Shown: positions 1 through 10,142, counted from the stretch's first letter. The stretch: 64,000 bases of DNA from Hydrogenophaga sp. (GCF_026125785.1 NZ_JAHCKL010000006.1:1-64000); one strand, 5' to 3'. Made by a program: numbers and translations. The notes: a model not told the origin generated them from the letters alone.

Positions 1-182
1 TGGGCCAGCTCGATGTCGGCCAGCGGCGCGGCGGGCGCTTCGCGTCGATCGAGGGCGACGTCCAGTCCCGAGATCAGCAGCCGGTCCTCGATCGCGTCGA
101 GCCGCTCCGGGCATTCGGGATGCCCGCGTCCCATCTCATGCTGCCGACAAGACGGATGAGTGAAGTATCCGGTCTTGCTCAT
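1..182 (-). CDS. Histone deacetylase family protein (N-terminal fragment)
   Basis: Sixty N-terminal codons are present; the rest lies beyond the left edge. The start ATG (complement of 180-182) opens with MSKTGYFTHPSC and leads into HEMGRGHPECPERL, which closely matches the N-terminal signature of bacterial class II histone-deacetylase-like amidohydrolases (zinc enzymes related to acetylpolyamine and acetoin-utilisation deacetylases). The zinc ligands and catalytic histidines lie further downstream and cannot be checked. It is divergent from the MoxR gene at 224, leaving 41 bp for both promoters. In bacteria the substrate of such proteins is usually not a histone, and none can be assigned here. 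Confidence 0.85.
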   Translation of the reverse strand, partial: MSKTGYFTHPSCRQHEMGRGHPECPERLDAIEDRLLISGLDVALDRREAPAAPLADIELA

Positions 183-211
183 GGCGTCGCAGCGCGGTCG
201 CGATTTTCGGG

Positions 212-217
212 TAACGT
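212..217 (+). promoter_or_regulatory. Candidate -10 element for leaderless moxR-type transcript
   Basis: TAACGT fits the TANNNT pattern and ends 6 nt before the ATG at 224. No Shine-Dalgarno sequence precedes that ATG. This spacing is what a leaderless transcript would show. It rests on pattern only. Confidence 0.3.
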
Positions 218-223
218 CATGCC

Positions 224-1144
<921 letters not shown>

Positions 1145-1162
1145 GAAAGAAGATCCACCGCC

Positions 1163-2179
1163 ATGGACCTGGCGCAACCCCTGCCCCACCCGTTGCGCAG
1201 CCCGCTGGCCCATGTTCGCGCCCGCGTGCGCCACTGGTTCGCGTCGCGGTTGCCACGGCGCGACGTCACGCTGCTGACACAGCGCAACGTCTACATCCTG
1301 CCGACCCGCGCGGGCTGGATGCTGGCCTTCACCCTGCTGCTCCTGCTGGTGGCCAGCATCAACTACCAGCTCAATCTCGGCTACCTGCTGACCTTCCTGC
1401 TGGCGGGCACGGCCGCCGTGGGCATGCACGTATGCCATGCCAATCTGCGCGGCCTGACCCTGCACCTGCCACCTCCAACACCAGTGCACGCAGGGCAGGC
1501 CGTGCAACTGGACGTGCGGCTGACCAGCGAGCGAGCGAGCGCACGCCATGGCATCGGCATGGGCGTGGTGGGGGACGGTGGCCTGCAGATGACGGCCCTG
1601 GCCTGGACCGACGTGCCCGCCCAGGGCAGCGTGCAACTGCAGGTGGCCTGGCCCACCGCCCGACGGGGCCTGCACGCCCTGCCCGCACTGACCGCGCTCA
1701 CCCTGTTTCCGCTCGGCACCTTCCGTGTCTGGACGCTGTGGCGTCCGGCTGCCACGGTGCTGGTCTACCCCGAACCCGAACACCAGCCTCCAGCACTGCC
1801 CGCGGGTGAACCCGAGCCCGGCAGCTCCGGCAGTGCGCGCGTCCAGAGCACGGGCGAATTCGATGGCGTGCGCAGCTACCAGCGAGGCGACCCGATGAAG
1901 GCGGTGGTCTGGAAAAAAGCCGCGCAGGCTTTTGCCAGCGGCCGCGACGAACTGGTCAGCAGGGAAGCGCTGTCCAGCCAACGCCAGCAGCTCTGGCTGG
2001 ACCACGCCCGCTGTGGCGCCACGGACTTCGAGGCCCGGCTCTCCCGCCTCACCGCCTGGGTCATCATGGCCGACCGCATGGGACTGGACTTCGGCCTGCG
2101 CCTGCCCGGACGCGAAATCGCACCCGCGCAAGGGCCGGCGCACCGCGCACGCTGCATGGAGGCGCTGGCCCTATGCTGA
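1163..2179 (+). CDS. DUF58 domain-containing membrane protein
   Basis: A 338-residue protein with two adjacent hydrophobic segments at about residues 50-95 (WMLAFTLLLLLVASINYQL, then YLLTFLLAGTAAVGMHV) and a C-terminal DUF58 region. The family signature GDPMKAVVWKKAAQ is visible near residue 240. DUF58 proteins are partners of MoxR ATPases and resemble VWA folds; their biochemical role is not settled. It starts 18 bp after moxR, and its stop overlaps the start of the transglutaminase gene by 7 bp, which suggests translational coupling. Confidence 0.88.
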   Translation: MDLAQPLPHPLRSPLAHVRARVRHWFASRLPRRDVTLLTQRNVYILPTRAGWMLAFTLLLLLVASINYQLNLGYLLTFLLAGTAAVGMHVCHANLRGLTLHLPPPTPVHAGQAVQLDVRLTSERASARHGIGMGVVGDGGLQMTALAWTDVPAQGSVQLQVAWPTARRGLHALPALTALTLFPLGTFRVWTLWRPAATVLVYPEPEHQPPALPAGEPEPGSSGSARVQSTGEFDGVRSYQRGDPMKAVVWKKAAQAFASGRDELVSREALSSQRQQLWLDHARCGATDFEARLSRLTAWVIMADRMGLDFGLRLPGREIAPAQGPAHRARCMEALALC

Positions 2180-4254
2180 CCTCCGCCCGCCGCGCTTCGC
2201 GCGCCCATCCTGAAGGAGGCTTGAGCGGCTGGGGATCCCGCCTGCCCCGGGAATCGCGCGACACCCTCTTCCTGCTCGCGGTGATCGGCTGGGTGGTGTT
2301 CCTGCAAGCCGCCCACATACCCTGGTGGTGCACGCTGCTCACCGCCACCGTCCTGGTCTGGCGCACCGTGCTCACGCTGCGCGGCCGGCCGCTGCCGGGC
2401 TGGGCCTGGCGCGTGGGTCTGCTGGCCCTGCTGCTGGGCGCCACCTGGGCCACACACCGCACCATCCTCGGGCGGGATGCCGGCGTCACCCTGATCGTGG
2501 TCTTGCTGGCGCTCAAGACCCTGGAAATGCGCGCGCGGCGCGACGCCTTCGTCATCTTCTTCCTCGGCTTCTTCCTGCTGCTCACCCACTTCTTCTATTC
2601 GCAGACCCTGCTCACGGCCGCGGGCATCCTGGTTGCACTCCTGGCGCTGCTCACCGCGCTGGTCAACGCCCACATGCCGGTGGGCCGGCCCTCGCTGGGC
2701 GAAGCCGCGGGCATTGCCGCCCGCATGGCCCTGCTGGGTGCGCCCATCATGCTGGTGCTCTTCCTGCTGTTCCCCCGGCTCTCCCCTCTGTGGGGCACAC
2801 CCGGTGACGATGCCGCCGGGCGCAGCGGATTGAGCAACAGCATGCGCGTGGGCCAGATCGCCAAGGTGGTGCTGGACGATGCCATCGCCCTGCGCGTGAA
2901 GTTCGACGGCGCAATGCCACCGCCACAGGGCCTGCTCTACTTCCGCGGCCCGGTGTTCAGCGATTTCGACGGTGCCGAATGGCGCCCTCTGCGCTCGGGT
3001 TTCCCAGAGACCATGGCCCTGCCGCCCAATCTGGCGGTGACCGGCGAGCCGGTGCGCTACGAGGTGACCATGGAGCCCAGCCGCCGCCCCTGGCTGTTCG
3101 TGCTGGAGGCCACCCCGCAGGCACCGGAACTGCCCGAAGGCATGCGCACCCGCATGACGCGGGAACTGCAATGGCTGACCAACCGCCCGGTGAGCACGCT
3201 GCTGCGCTACCGCGCCGAGAGCTACCTGGCGTTCCGGCACGGCCCGCTGGAGCCGGAGGTGGCGCTGCAGGACCACATCGAACTGCCGCCGGGCTTCAAC
3301 CCGCGCACCTTGTCACTGGCGCAGGACATGCGCCGCCAGTACGGCCCCGGCCACCAGGCCCACCCCGCGCTGGTGGAGGCCGCTCTGGAGCGCCTGCGCA
3401 CCGGCGGCTACCGCTACGCGCTGGACCCGGGTGTCTACGGTCAGCACACCGCCGACGAATTCTGGTTCGACCGGCGCGAGGGCTTCTGCGAACACATCGC
3501 CAGCAGCTTCGTCATCCTCATGCGTGCGCTGGACATTCCCGCGCGCATCGTCACCGGCTACCAGGGGGGAGAGCTCAACGGCGTCGACGGTTTCTGGACC
3601 GTGCGCCAGCGCGACGCCCACGCCTGGGCCGAGGTCTGGCTGCAGGGGCGTGGCTGGGTGCGCGTGGACCCCACGGCCGCCGTGGCGCCCGGCCGCGTGG
3701 GGTCGCTGGAACGCCTGAGTGCGCCGGAAGGCGCGATCGCGGGCGCCATCCGCAACCTCAACCCGACCTTTGCCACGCAGGTGCGCGCGGCCTGGGAAGC
3801 CGTCAACAACCGCTGGAACCAGTGGGTCCTCAACTACACGCAGGGCCACCAGATCGACCTGCTCAAGCGCCTGGGTTTCGCATCCCCCCGCTGGACCGAC
3901 CTCATCACCGTGCTGCTGGGCTTCCTGGTCCTCGCCAGCCTCGCCGGCGCAGGCTGGACGCTGTGGGAGCGCCAGCAGCACGACCCCTGGTTGCGCCTCC
4001 TGGGTCGCGCAAAGGCACGCCTGAAAACCAGCGGGCTCGACAGCACCGACACCACCCCGCCGCGAGAACTCGCGCGCCAGGTGCGGCAACATTGGCCCAC
4101 GAGCGAGGCCGCCGCGGGCATTGCACAATGGCTGCTGCGGCTCGAGGCCTTGCGCTACGGCCGACCATCGCCCGACACTCCCCTCACCCTCGCGGTCCTG
4201 CAGCGCGAGTTCAGACAACTCGCATGGCCCGGCAAGCACCCCTCCTCCGCATGA
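2173..4254 (+). CDS. TgpA-like DUF3488/transglutaminase membrane protein
   Basis: A 693-residue protein: about six N-terminal membrane segments (residues 30-205), a periplasmic transglutaminase-like domain, a further membrane helix at about 577-598 and a cytoplasmic tail. The triad is visible as Cys439 (GFCEHIASSF), His483 (DAHAWAEVW) and Asp499 (VRVDPTAAV). The layout matches Pseudomonas TgpA, an inner-membrane protein whose transglutaminase domain faces the periplasm. It is the third gene of the MoxR operon; its start overlaps the DUF58 stop, and its last codons overlap the MltB start. The likely role is envelope or peptidoglycan-related peptide processing, inferred from family and from the mltB neighbour. 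Confidence 0.9.
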   Translation: MLTSARRASRAHPEGGLSGWGSRLPRESRDTLFLLAVIGWVVFLQAAHIPWWCTLLTATVLVWRTVLTLRGRPLPGWAWRVGLLALLLGATWATHRTILGRDAGVTLIVVLLALKTLEMRARRDAFVIFFLGFFLLLTHFFYSQTLLTAAGILVALLALLTALVNAHMPVGRPSLGEAAGIAARMALLGAPIMLVLFLLFPRLSPLWGTPGDDAAGRSGLSNSMRVGQIAKVVLDDAIALRVKFDGAMPPPQGLLYFRGPVFSDFDGAEWRPLRSGFPETMALPPNLAVTGEPVRYEVTMEPSRRPWLFVLEATPQAPELPEGMRTRMTRELQWLTNRPVSTLLRYRAESYLAFRHGPLEPEVALQDHIELPPGFNPRTLSLAQDMRRQYGPGHQAHPALVEAALERLRTGGYRYALDPGVYGQHTADEFWFDRREGFCEHIASSFVILMRALDIPARIVTGYQGGELNGVDGFWTVRQRDAHAWAEVWLQGRGWVRVDPTAAVAPGRVGSLERLSAPEGAIAGAIRNLNPTFATQVRAAWEAVNNRWNQWVLNYTQGHQIDLLKRLGFASPRWTDLITVLLGFLVLASLAGAGWTLWERQQHDPWLRLLGRAKARLKTSGLDSTDTTPPRELARQVRQHWPTSEAAAGIAQWLLRLEALRYGRPSPDTPLTLAVLQREFRQLAWPGKHPSSA

Positions 4255-5375
4255 TGTCCTTGGCCCTTCTGGGCGCCACCGCCCTCCTGGCCGTCCTGCC
4301 TGCGGTCTCATCGGCACAAGGCGGCAGTGCCGCCAAGACACGCCCAGCCCCACAGGTCTCCGCCAGATCGCAAGGCTTCAGCTACGCTCAGAGCGAGCCC
4401 GCCATGGCTTTCGCCACCGACCTCGCCAGCCGCCGCAACCTCGACCCCGCCTGGGTGCGCCAGCAGATCGGCCAGGCACAGCGCCTGCCAACAGTCATCC
4501 GCCTCATGCAGCCCGCGCCCAGCGGCACGCCCAAGAACTGGGCCGCGTACCGGGCTCGCTTCATCGAGCCCGTGCGCCTGCGTGCCGGCCAACTTTTCTG
4601 GGAGGCCAACCGCGACACCCTGGCGCGGGCCGAGCGCGAGTTCGGCGTGCCCGCCAGCCTCATCGTGGGCGTGATCGGCGTGGAGTCGCTCTATGGCCGC
4701 CACACCGGCACCTTCCGCGTCATCGACGCGCTGGCCACACTGGCCTTCGATTTCCCGGCCACGCATCCCCGCGCGGCCGCGCGCACCGAGTTCTTCCGAG
4801 GCGAACTCGAACAGTTTCTCAGCCTCACCGAACGCACCGGCACCGACCCGCTGAGCCTGCTGGGCAGCTATGCGGGCGCCATGGGCTGGCCACAGTTCAT
4901 GCCCAGCAGCTGGGTGAAGTACGCCATCGATTTCGATGGCGACGGCAAGGTCGACCTGTTCGACAGCCAGGCCGACGTGATCGGCTCGGTGGCCAACTAC
5001 TTCAAGGCCTTCGGCTGGCAGACCGGCGTGCCCACCCACTACCCGGTGAGCTTCGCGCCCGGCCAGAGCCGCGAAGACCTGGACACGCTGCGCGCACCCG
5101 ACATCCTGCCCAGTTTCAGCGCGGAGAGCTTCGCCACCAGGGGCGCCGTACTGGAAGGCCCGGCCCTGCAACACACCGGCAAGCTGGCGCTGGTGGAACT
5201 GGAGAACGCGGGTGCGCCCTCCACCTACATCGCCGGCACCGAGAACTTCTACGTCGTCACGCGCTACAACTGGAGCAGCTACTACGCGCTGGCCGTGATC
5301 GAGCTGGGGCAGGCGGTGGAGGCGCTGGTCGGCCGCCCGGAGGCCGCCACTCCGGACGCCGGGCAGCAGCGCTGA
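4224..5375 (+). CDS. mltB: Membrane-bound lytic murein transglycosylase B
   Basis: A 383-residue periplasmic enzyme that cleaves the MurNAc-GlcNAc bond of peptidoglycan with formation of 1,6-anhydroMurNAc. The catalytic Glu is residue 154 in GVESLYGRHTG, followed by the MltB-family segments GSYAGAMGWPQFMPSSW and DFDGDGKVDL. The N-terminus has a basic start and a hydrophobic stretch ending at about VSSAQG, a signal peptide with no lipobox cysteine, so the product is probably soluble periplasmic (SltB-type) rather than lipid-anchored. The ATG at 4224 is preferred because it includes the basic n-region; ATGs at 4251 and 4254 are alternatives. It overlaps the TgpA-like gene by 31 bp, a link between the MoxR operon and cell-wall turnover. 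Confidence 0.9.
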   Translation: MARQAPLLRMMSLALLGATALLAVLPAVSSAQGGSAAKTRPAPQVSARSQGFSYAQSEPAMAFATDLASRRNLDPAWVRQQIGQAQRLPTVIRLMQPAPSGTPKNWAAYRARFIEPVRLRAGQLFWEANRDTLARAEREFGVPASLIVGVIGVESLYGRHTGTFRVIDALATLAFDFPATHPRAAARTEFFRGELEQFLSLTERTGTDPLSLLGSYAGAMGWPQFMPSSWVKYAIDFDGDGKVDLFDSQADVIGSVANYFKAFGWQTGVPTHYPVSFAPGQSREDLDTLRAPDILPSFSAESFATRGAVLEGPALQHTGKLALVELENAGAPSTYIAGTENFYVVTRYNWSSYYALAVIELGQAVEALVGRPEAATPDAGQQR

Positions 5376-5399
5376 TCCGCTGTTCAAGGCACGGGAACG

Positions 5400-6848
5400 T
5401 CACATCACGAACCCAAGCACCTCCACGGCCACCAACCGGCTTTGCTCGGCGCCCACCACGCTGTACACATTGGACCCCCCGTCCATGGCGAAATCGTGGT
5501 GGTACCGGAGAACAGGGGCACCTATCATGAACTCGATCAAACTGGTTGACGAACTGGTGTAGCGGCCCGCGAGCCATCCCGGGGGGGCACCATGCAGGTT
5601 CATGCCCGTGGAAGACCCGTTGAAGGCGTCCCATATGGCCTGGAGGTCGTCGTAGGTGGGGTTGATCTGGCTCGGGTCGTTGATCGCAGTGCCCGCCGCC
5701 TGGTACCACGAGAATGGCCGTTCTGGCAACGCAAGCTTCACGCCATTGATGGTGGCCCATTTCGAGTATTGCGAAGGGGTCGACTGAGATCCCATGTCGT
5801 ATCCACTTTCGGTGAACCGGAAGTAGTCGCGCCGCAAGGCGTCCTGGTTGAAGTAGTCCCCGCCGTCGTGGACGCCGTTCTTGTTGAAGTCCACCACGTA
5901 GTACCACTTGCCCTCCACATTGACCCCATTGATGAGGTTGCCGAAGTCTCCCAGCGAGATCACCTTGTCACCCGCCAGGGGGCGGGCAATGTCCGTCACC
6001 GTGATCGCCACGGCCTGCGCGGCCGAGGATTTCACGCCATCGCTGGCCGTGACGGTGATGTCGTAGACGTTGTTCTTGCCGCTGTCCATCGGGCGCTGGA
6101 AGTTGGGCACCGCCTTGAAGCTCACCGCCCCGGAGTTCGCATCGATGTTGAAGAGCGCGGCATCGGTGCCGCCCAGGCGGTAGCTCAGCTTCGAGGTCAG
6201 GTCGCCATCGCTGGCCTTGGTCTGGTACGCCGTGCCGTTGCCCCCTTCGGCGAAGCTCACCGACTTCGCGCTGGAGATGCCGTAGACGGTGCCCCATCCC
6301 AGGTCGACCATTGCATGCTGTGCTGAACTGCCGTTGGTCGTGGCGGACCAGTACGCGCTCGTGAGCCACCCGGCCGGTACACCGGCAACGTTGGTGACGT
6401 CCTGGCCGTTGCCGTTGTAGGCGTCCCAGATCGCCAGCAGGTCGTCGTAGCGGCTGTTCGTTGTCTGCGCGCTGGCCACGGCCGTGCCCGCCAGGTTGGC
6501 CCAGCCCCGGTTGGGCATGGTGACGTTGACGCCCTGGGTGGGGAGGGCCAGCCTGAGGCCGCCCAGCGTGGCGTAGCGGAAGGTGTCGTCGGTGTCGCCC
6601 ACCAACCCCACCGCGTTGGCCTCCGTCTCCACCTGCCCGGCGGCGTTGTAGCGGAACACCGCGTCCAGCGCGTCGTGCGTCGTGCTGTCGCCCACGCCGT
6701 GCGCCCCATCGCGGTTCACGTCCAGCACGTAGTACCACTTGCCTTCGACCTGGACCCCCTTGATGAGTTGGCCCAGTTCGCCCAGGTCGATCACGTCGTC
6801 ACCGGCTTTGGAGGCATTGGTGTTGCTGGCATCGGATGCGTCGCTCAT
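5400..6848 (-). CDS. Duplicated-module protein with central cadherin-like repeat
   Basis: A 482-residue acidic protein. Residues 17-195 and 293-482 are diverged copies of one module: each has GELGQLIKGVQVEGKWYYV-like and DFGNLINGVNVEGKWYYVV-like openings, an Asp-rich DxNxdGxHxxGD segment that could bind calcium, YDDL-AIWDA-NG in the middle and GxPxGWL near the end. Between them lies a cadherin-like repeat (about 197-288: FNIDANSGAVSF, YDITVTASDG, AVAITVTD). The ATG at 6848 is chosen because AGGAGCGACC lies just upstream; the frame stays open for 40 more codons. No signal peptide or C-terminal RTX repeat is seen, so its location is unclear. It is convergent with mltB (24 bp between stops). Function unknown. 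Confidence 0.75.
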   Translation of the reverse strand: MSDASDASNTNASKAGDDVIDLGELGQLIKGVQVEGKWYYVLDVNRDGAHGVGDSTTHDALDAVFRYNAAGQVETEANAVGLVGDTDDTFRYATLGGLRLALPTQGVNVTMPNRGWANLAGTAVASAQTTNSRYDDLLAIWDAYNGNGQDVTNVAGVPAGWLTSAYWSATTNGSSAQHAMVDLGWGTVYGISSAKSVSFAEGGNGTAYQTKASDGDLTSKLSYRLGGTDAALFNIDANSGAVSFKAVPNFQRPMDSGKNNVYDITVTASDGVKSSAAQAVAITVTDIARPLAGDKVISLGDFGNLINGVNVEGKWYYVVDFNKNGVHDGGDYFNQDALRRDYFRFTESGYDMGSQSTPSQYSKWATINGVKLALPERPFSWYQAAGTAINDPSQINPTYDDLQAIWDAFNGSSTGMNLHGAPPGWLAGRYTSSSTSLIEFMIGAPVLRYHHDFAMDGGSNVYSVVGAEQSRLVAVEVLGFVM

Positions 6849-7010
6849 GATGGTCGCTCCTGAAAGGCAAATAGATGAAGGGAAATCTAGGCAACCGTGG
6901 ACCCCGTTGGCCGCCATGTCACCAACCGCCCTTTTTCGTCCCCTCAAATGAGCGGTATTCCGCGTCAAGCAGCGAGGCCGTCGCCCACCGATCGCAACGT
7001 TGGTGAAAAT

Positions 7011-7895
7011 TCAGAGGCCCGTGGACTCGTAGCCACGAAAATCCGGCACCCGACCTTCAGCGATGTCTTGCTGCCAGCGGGTGAGCAGTTCCCGTCTGTA
7101 CCAGAACGTCGCGCAGTCGCTCAGGTATTCCTGCACCACCTGCCGCTGGCCCGCCGCCAGCAGAGCAGCCGCCAGCCCCATATTTGGCCCAAAGGTTTTC
7201 AGCGTGGCTGCGGTCGGCCCTCGTCCCGATGCCTTGAGGTGCCCGCTGGCGCCCGCCACGTCACCGCGCTGCAGCGCAACGAGGCCCATATGGATGTGAA
7301 TGGCATGCAGCTCACGCCCCACGTCGCCGATGAATCGGCTCAACAGACCGGCGTCTTCCCAAAGCCGCAAGGCCTCCTGCCCGTAGCGCACAACGTCGTT
7401 GTGGTGTCCGGCGCGAAAAGCGGTGCGCACGACGGCATACAGCGCCTCGATGCGCCGCGACATCGACGCCTGGGCCTGCGGCTCCTGCAGGCGCGCCAGC
7501 GCCTCTTCGTACTGCTCCTGCTCGCGCGTTGTCCGGGCCTTGAAGCTCGCAGGAATCAACTCCGCCTTCGACGGATGCCCAAGGCGGAAGCGGTTCTCGT
7601 TCTGCTCATACACGAACACCTGCCCTGCTGGCGGCGTCTGTATGGTGATCACCTCCCGCGGCACCTTGAATTCACCATGAGGCCCCAGTGGTCCGAACTT
7701 GCCCTGCTCTCGGAAGAAGTAAAAAAGCGGGTCACGGTCGGCATAGACCAGATAGCGCGAAGGCCGAAAGACATCCGCCACCCGGGCCAGTTCCTCCTGG
7801 CTGTCCACCTGTTGCGGCGATGCCTGGGCCACCCCCAGGGCGAAAACATTGGCCAAGAACAGGAACAGGGCATGCCGCAGCGTTTTCAGAATCAT
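7011..7895 (-). CDS. Hypothetical exported protein
   Basis: A 294-residue protein that I do not recognise. It begins MILKTLRHALFLFLANVFALGVAQA, a clear Sec signal peptide with cleavage probably after AQA. The mature part has an N-terminal portion rich in aromatic residues (YLVYADRDPLFYFFREQG), a likely helical central region (residues 140-180, Gln/Glu-rich) and a C-terminal half with alternating helices resembling tetratricopeptide repeats (GRELHAIHIHMGLVALQRGD). The start is chosen for the signal peptide and for AGGAGCC four bases upstream; the frame extends 37 codons further without either feature. It is flanked by two other minus-strand genes of unknown function. Confidence 0.7.
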   Translation of the reverse strand: MILKTLRHALFLFLANVFALGVAQASPQQVDSQEELARVADVFRPSRYLVYADRDPLFYFFREQGKFGPLGPHGEFKVPREVITIQTPPAGQVFVYEQNENRFRLGHPSKAELIPASFKARTTREQEQYEEALARLQEPQAQASMSRRIEALYAVVRTAFRAGHHNDVVRYGQEALRLWEDAGLLSRFIGDVGRELHAIHIHMGLVALQRGDVAGASGHLKASGRGPTAATLKTFGPNMGLAAALLAAGQRQVVQEYLSDCATFWYRRELLTRWQQDIAEGRVPDFRGYESTGL

Positions 7896-8081
7896 GGAAG
7901 GCTCCTGGAAAAAAAGGAGCACCCAGTATGAAAACCGCCTCGCCAGCAACTTCGGGAGAATGACGAGACCTTGTCTGCGCGGAACCGGCGTACGCTCGGC
8001 CAACACCGGCGAAAGACAGGGAGGCCCTGGTTTCGCTCCTCAGCGCCCACCAGGCCAGATGGCCCGCGCGCGCAGCACCTT

Positions 8082-8954
8082 TCAGTGCGCCTGTACGCCC
8101 AGCGGAAAGTCGTAGTGGGCGTCCACCACCCGCGCGGCCATGACGGGCAGCATGCGGTCTATGAGGAATTCGCCGATCCATTGCCGCAAATCCGAAGGCT
8201 GGGTGGTGTCGCCGCAGGCCGCGCGCAGGCTCAGGCCACTGAAGGTCTCGATGCCGTCCTCCACCTGCAGGCCCTCGGGCAGCGGGGGCAACAGGCCGCC
8301 GAGGTCGTCCACCGGAGCACAGGCCAGTTGCTGCCAGGCCATCAGGAAACGGTCGAAGCTGCCCACCGTGCCCTGGCGCCAGACGTCGGCGATGTAGATG
8401 CTCCAGACGCCCTGGTCCTCAGCGATGAAGCCCCAGGAGAACTCGTGGATGCCGTCCGGTGCCTGCGCGAAGACACCGATCTCGCGCACATCCTCCCGCG
8501 CCATGAACTCGGCGAACAGAGGGCCCGGACCGCTGAGCTCACCTCGCACGAAGCGCTGCAGTTGACCCGGGTCTGAGCTGAAGAGCGGCAGGGGATCGGT
8601 CCAGGCGCGCTTGGCGCGGTGAATGAGGCGCGAGGTCGCATCGGCGCTCTTCTGCGCGGTGATGCAGCGGTCCATGAAGGTCTTGCGGCCTTCGGGCGTG
8701 GAGATCAGGCTCACGGTCTTGTCGAAGGCGGCGTCCTCCTTGAGGTAGCCGTCCTCCCTCAAACGCAGCACGATGTCGAGCATGGCGTTGCGGGTGATGT
8801 GCTCGATCATGAGCGCCATCTCGCCACCTTCGTGGTCGTTCATGGAGCGCTGGATCCAGGCCACCGTCTCTTCAGGCGACAGCCCCTGCGGCGCGCGCGG
8901 CATGTCGTTGAAAAGGGCCCTGAGCACCCTGACCGTATCCAGATCGCTGGCCAT
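8082..8954 (-). CDS. Hypothetical cytoplasmic protein
   Basis: A 290-residue, mostly hydrophilic protein with no signal peptide or membrane segment; I do not recognise a family. It begins MASDLDTVRVLRALFNDMPRAPQGL, and the start is supported by GGAGG nine bases upstream. The middle contains GIHEFSWGFIAEDQGVWSIYIADVWRQG and FDRFLMAWQQLA, a Trp/Phe-rich stretch likely to be beta structure. Codon composition is like the neighbours. The frame stays open for 67 more codons upstream, but these lack a ribosome-binding site. It may be transcribed with the EamA gene upstream, since both lie on the minus strand 169 bp apart. Confidence 0.65.
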   Translation of the reverse strand: MASDLDTVRVLRALFNDMPRAPQGLSPEETVAWIQRSMNDHEGGEMALMIEHITRNAMLDIVLRLREDGYLKEDAAFDKTVSLISTPEGRKTFMDRCITAQKSADATSRLIHRAKRAWTDPLPLFSSDPGQLQRFVRGELSGPGPLFAEFMAREDVREIGVFAQAPDGIHEFSWGFIAEDQGVWSIYIADVWRQGTVGSFDRFLMAWQQLACAPVDDLGGLLPPLPEGLQVEDGIETFSGLSLRAACGDTTQPSDLRQWIGEFLIDRMLPVMAARVVDAHYDFPLGVQAH

Positions 8955-9123
8955 CGATGTCGCCTCCGGTGAAATCTTGCTGCGTGGTCGCGAACCGCCA
9001 CGTCCCAACGCCCGCCAGCATAGGTCCTTGGGCCTGCGGATGGATGTTGCCGGCAAGCCCGAGCGTGACTTTTGCAGGCGGGCAAGCGCTTTTTCTTGAC
9101 CCGGCGATGACGCCCGGCGCCCC

Positions 9124-10065
9124 TCAGCCTCGCCCAAGCGTGGACTTTTCCGCACCCGCGACGACCAGCGCCACCAGCATCAGCACCACGCCGGCCAATT
9201 GCCCGGGGCTCAGGGCGCGGCCGTACACCAGCCAGTCCACCGCCACGGCACTGGCCGGGTAGACGAACACCAGCACCGCCACCCGCCCGGCGCTCAGGCG
9301 CGACACGCCGGCGTACAGCACCACGTACGCCAGGCCGGTGTGGATGACCCCCAGGCCGATGAGCCAGCCCCATGCGGCCCCCCAGGCCGGCCAGCCTTGC
9401 GAGAGCGGCCAGACCAGCAGCACCACCGCGCCCACGGCGCACTGCCACCAGGAGAGCGCGAGCGGGCTCACGCCGCGCGCGCGGTTGGCGATCAGGGTGA
9501 GCGCGGCGTAGCCCACGGCATTGAGCAGCGCCAGGGCGATGCCCCAGGCATACGCGGAGGATCGGGCTACGCCACCCAGGGCGCCGTCCACCCAGCCAGA
9601 GGCGAGCGCCAGGCCCAGCAGCGCCGCCACCACCGAAGCCGCCTGCAGGCGCGTGACCCGTTCGCGGGCCCACCAGGCGCCAAAGGCCATCACCAGGAAC
9701 GGCTGCACGTGCACGACCACCGTGGCCACGCTGATGGACGTGCGCGCGATCGCTTCGAAGAACAGCACCCAGTTGACGACGGCCAGCACACCCGCGCTCA
9801 CCGCGGCCAGCAATGAGCGCCCCGCCAAGCGAAGCTCGCCCCAGCGGCGGGTGACGGCAAACCACAGCGTGAGCGCGAGCAGGCCGAAGGCGCAGCGGAA
9901 CCAGACCGCCATCAGCGGTGCCTGGCCCGCCTCTTCCAGAAACACGCCCAATGTGCCCAGCAACAGGCCACCGGCCACCATGAGGCCGGTGCCACCGCGC
10001 GCCGAGGCATCCGGCAAGGCGAGAGAAGGCGTGGTGGTGGTGCTGGCTTGGGACATGGCCGGCAT
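9124..10065 (-). CDS. EamA/DMT family transporter
   Basis: A 313-residue inner-membrane protein with about ten hydrophobic helices in two EamA repeats (first opening GLMVAGGLLLGTLGVFLEEAGQ, second opening AYAWGIALALLNAVGYAAL). Members export amino acids, metabolites or drugs by drug/metabolite-transporter mechanisms. It is divergent from a LysR regulator at 10143, with T-N11-A inverted repeats between the genes, which suggests that the regulator controls the exporter in response to its substrate. The substrate cannot be told from sequence. The second Met (MSQA, 10056) is an alternative start. Confidence 0.85.
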   Translation of the reverse strand: MPAMSQASTTTTPSLALPDASARGGTGLMVAGGLLLGTLGVFLEEAGQAPLMAVWFRCAFGLLALTLWFAVTRRWGELRLAGRSLLAAVSAGVLAVVNWVLFFEAIARTSISVATVVVHVQPFLVMAFGAWWARERVTRLQAASVVAALLGLALASGWVDGALGGVARSSAYAWGIALALLNAVGYAALTLIANRARGVSPLALSWWQCAVGAVVLLVWPLSQGWPAWGAAWGWLIGLGVIHTGLAYVVLYAGVSRLSAGRVAVLVFVYPASAVAVDWLVYGRALSPGQLAGVVLMLVALVVAGAEKSTLGRG

Positions 10066-10083
10066 GATCGGTCGCTCATGCGC

Positions 10084-10098
10084 ATCCGTACAGCGGAT
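10084..10098. promoter_or_regulatory. Candidate LysR-type operator, T-N11-A
   Basis: ATCCG-TACAG-CGGAT is a perfect 5-bp-arm inverted repeat of the T-N11-A form expected for LysR-type regulators. It lies between the divergent EamA and LysR start codons. Confidence 0.5.
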
Positions 10099-10109
10099 AA
10101 TCCAAAACC

Positions 10110-10134
10110 CATCTATTCGAAAAACGGATAGATG
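10110..10134. promoter_or_regulatory. Second inverted repeat in the EamA/LysR intergenic region
   Basis: CATCTATTC and GGATAGATG form 9-bp arms with one mismatch around a 7-nt A-rich centre. The right arm ends nine bases before the LysR ATG at 10143, so binding here could repress the regulator's own synthesis. Together with the repeat at 10084 it makes a two-site LysR arrangement. Confidence 0.45.
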
Positions 10135-10142
10135 TGCATACC

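Noticed and set aside
1525-1545. Tandem GCGA microrepeat in the DUF58 gene
   Set aside because: Four copies only, within a coding sequence and in frame with normal residues; no sign of phase variation elsewhere in the gene.
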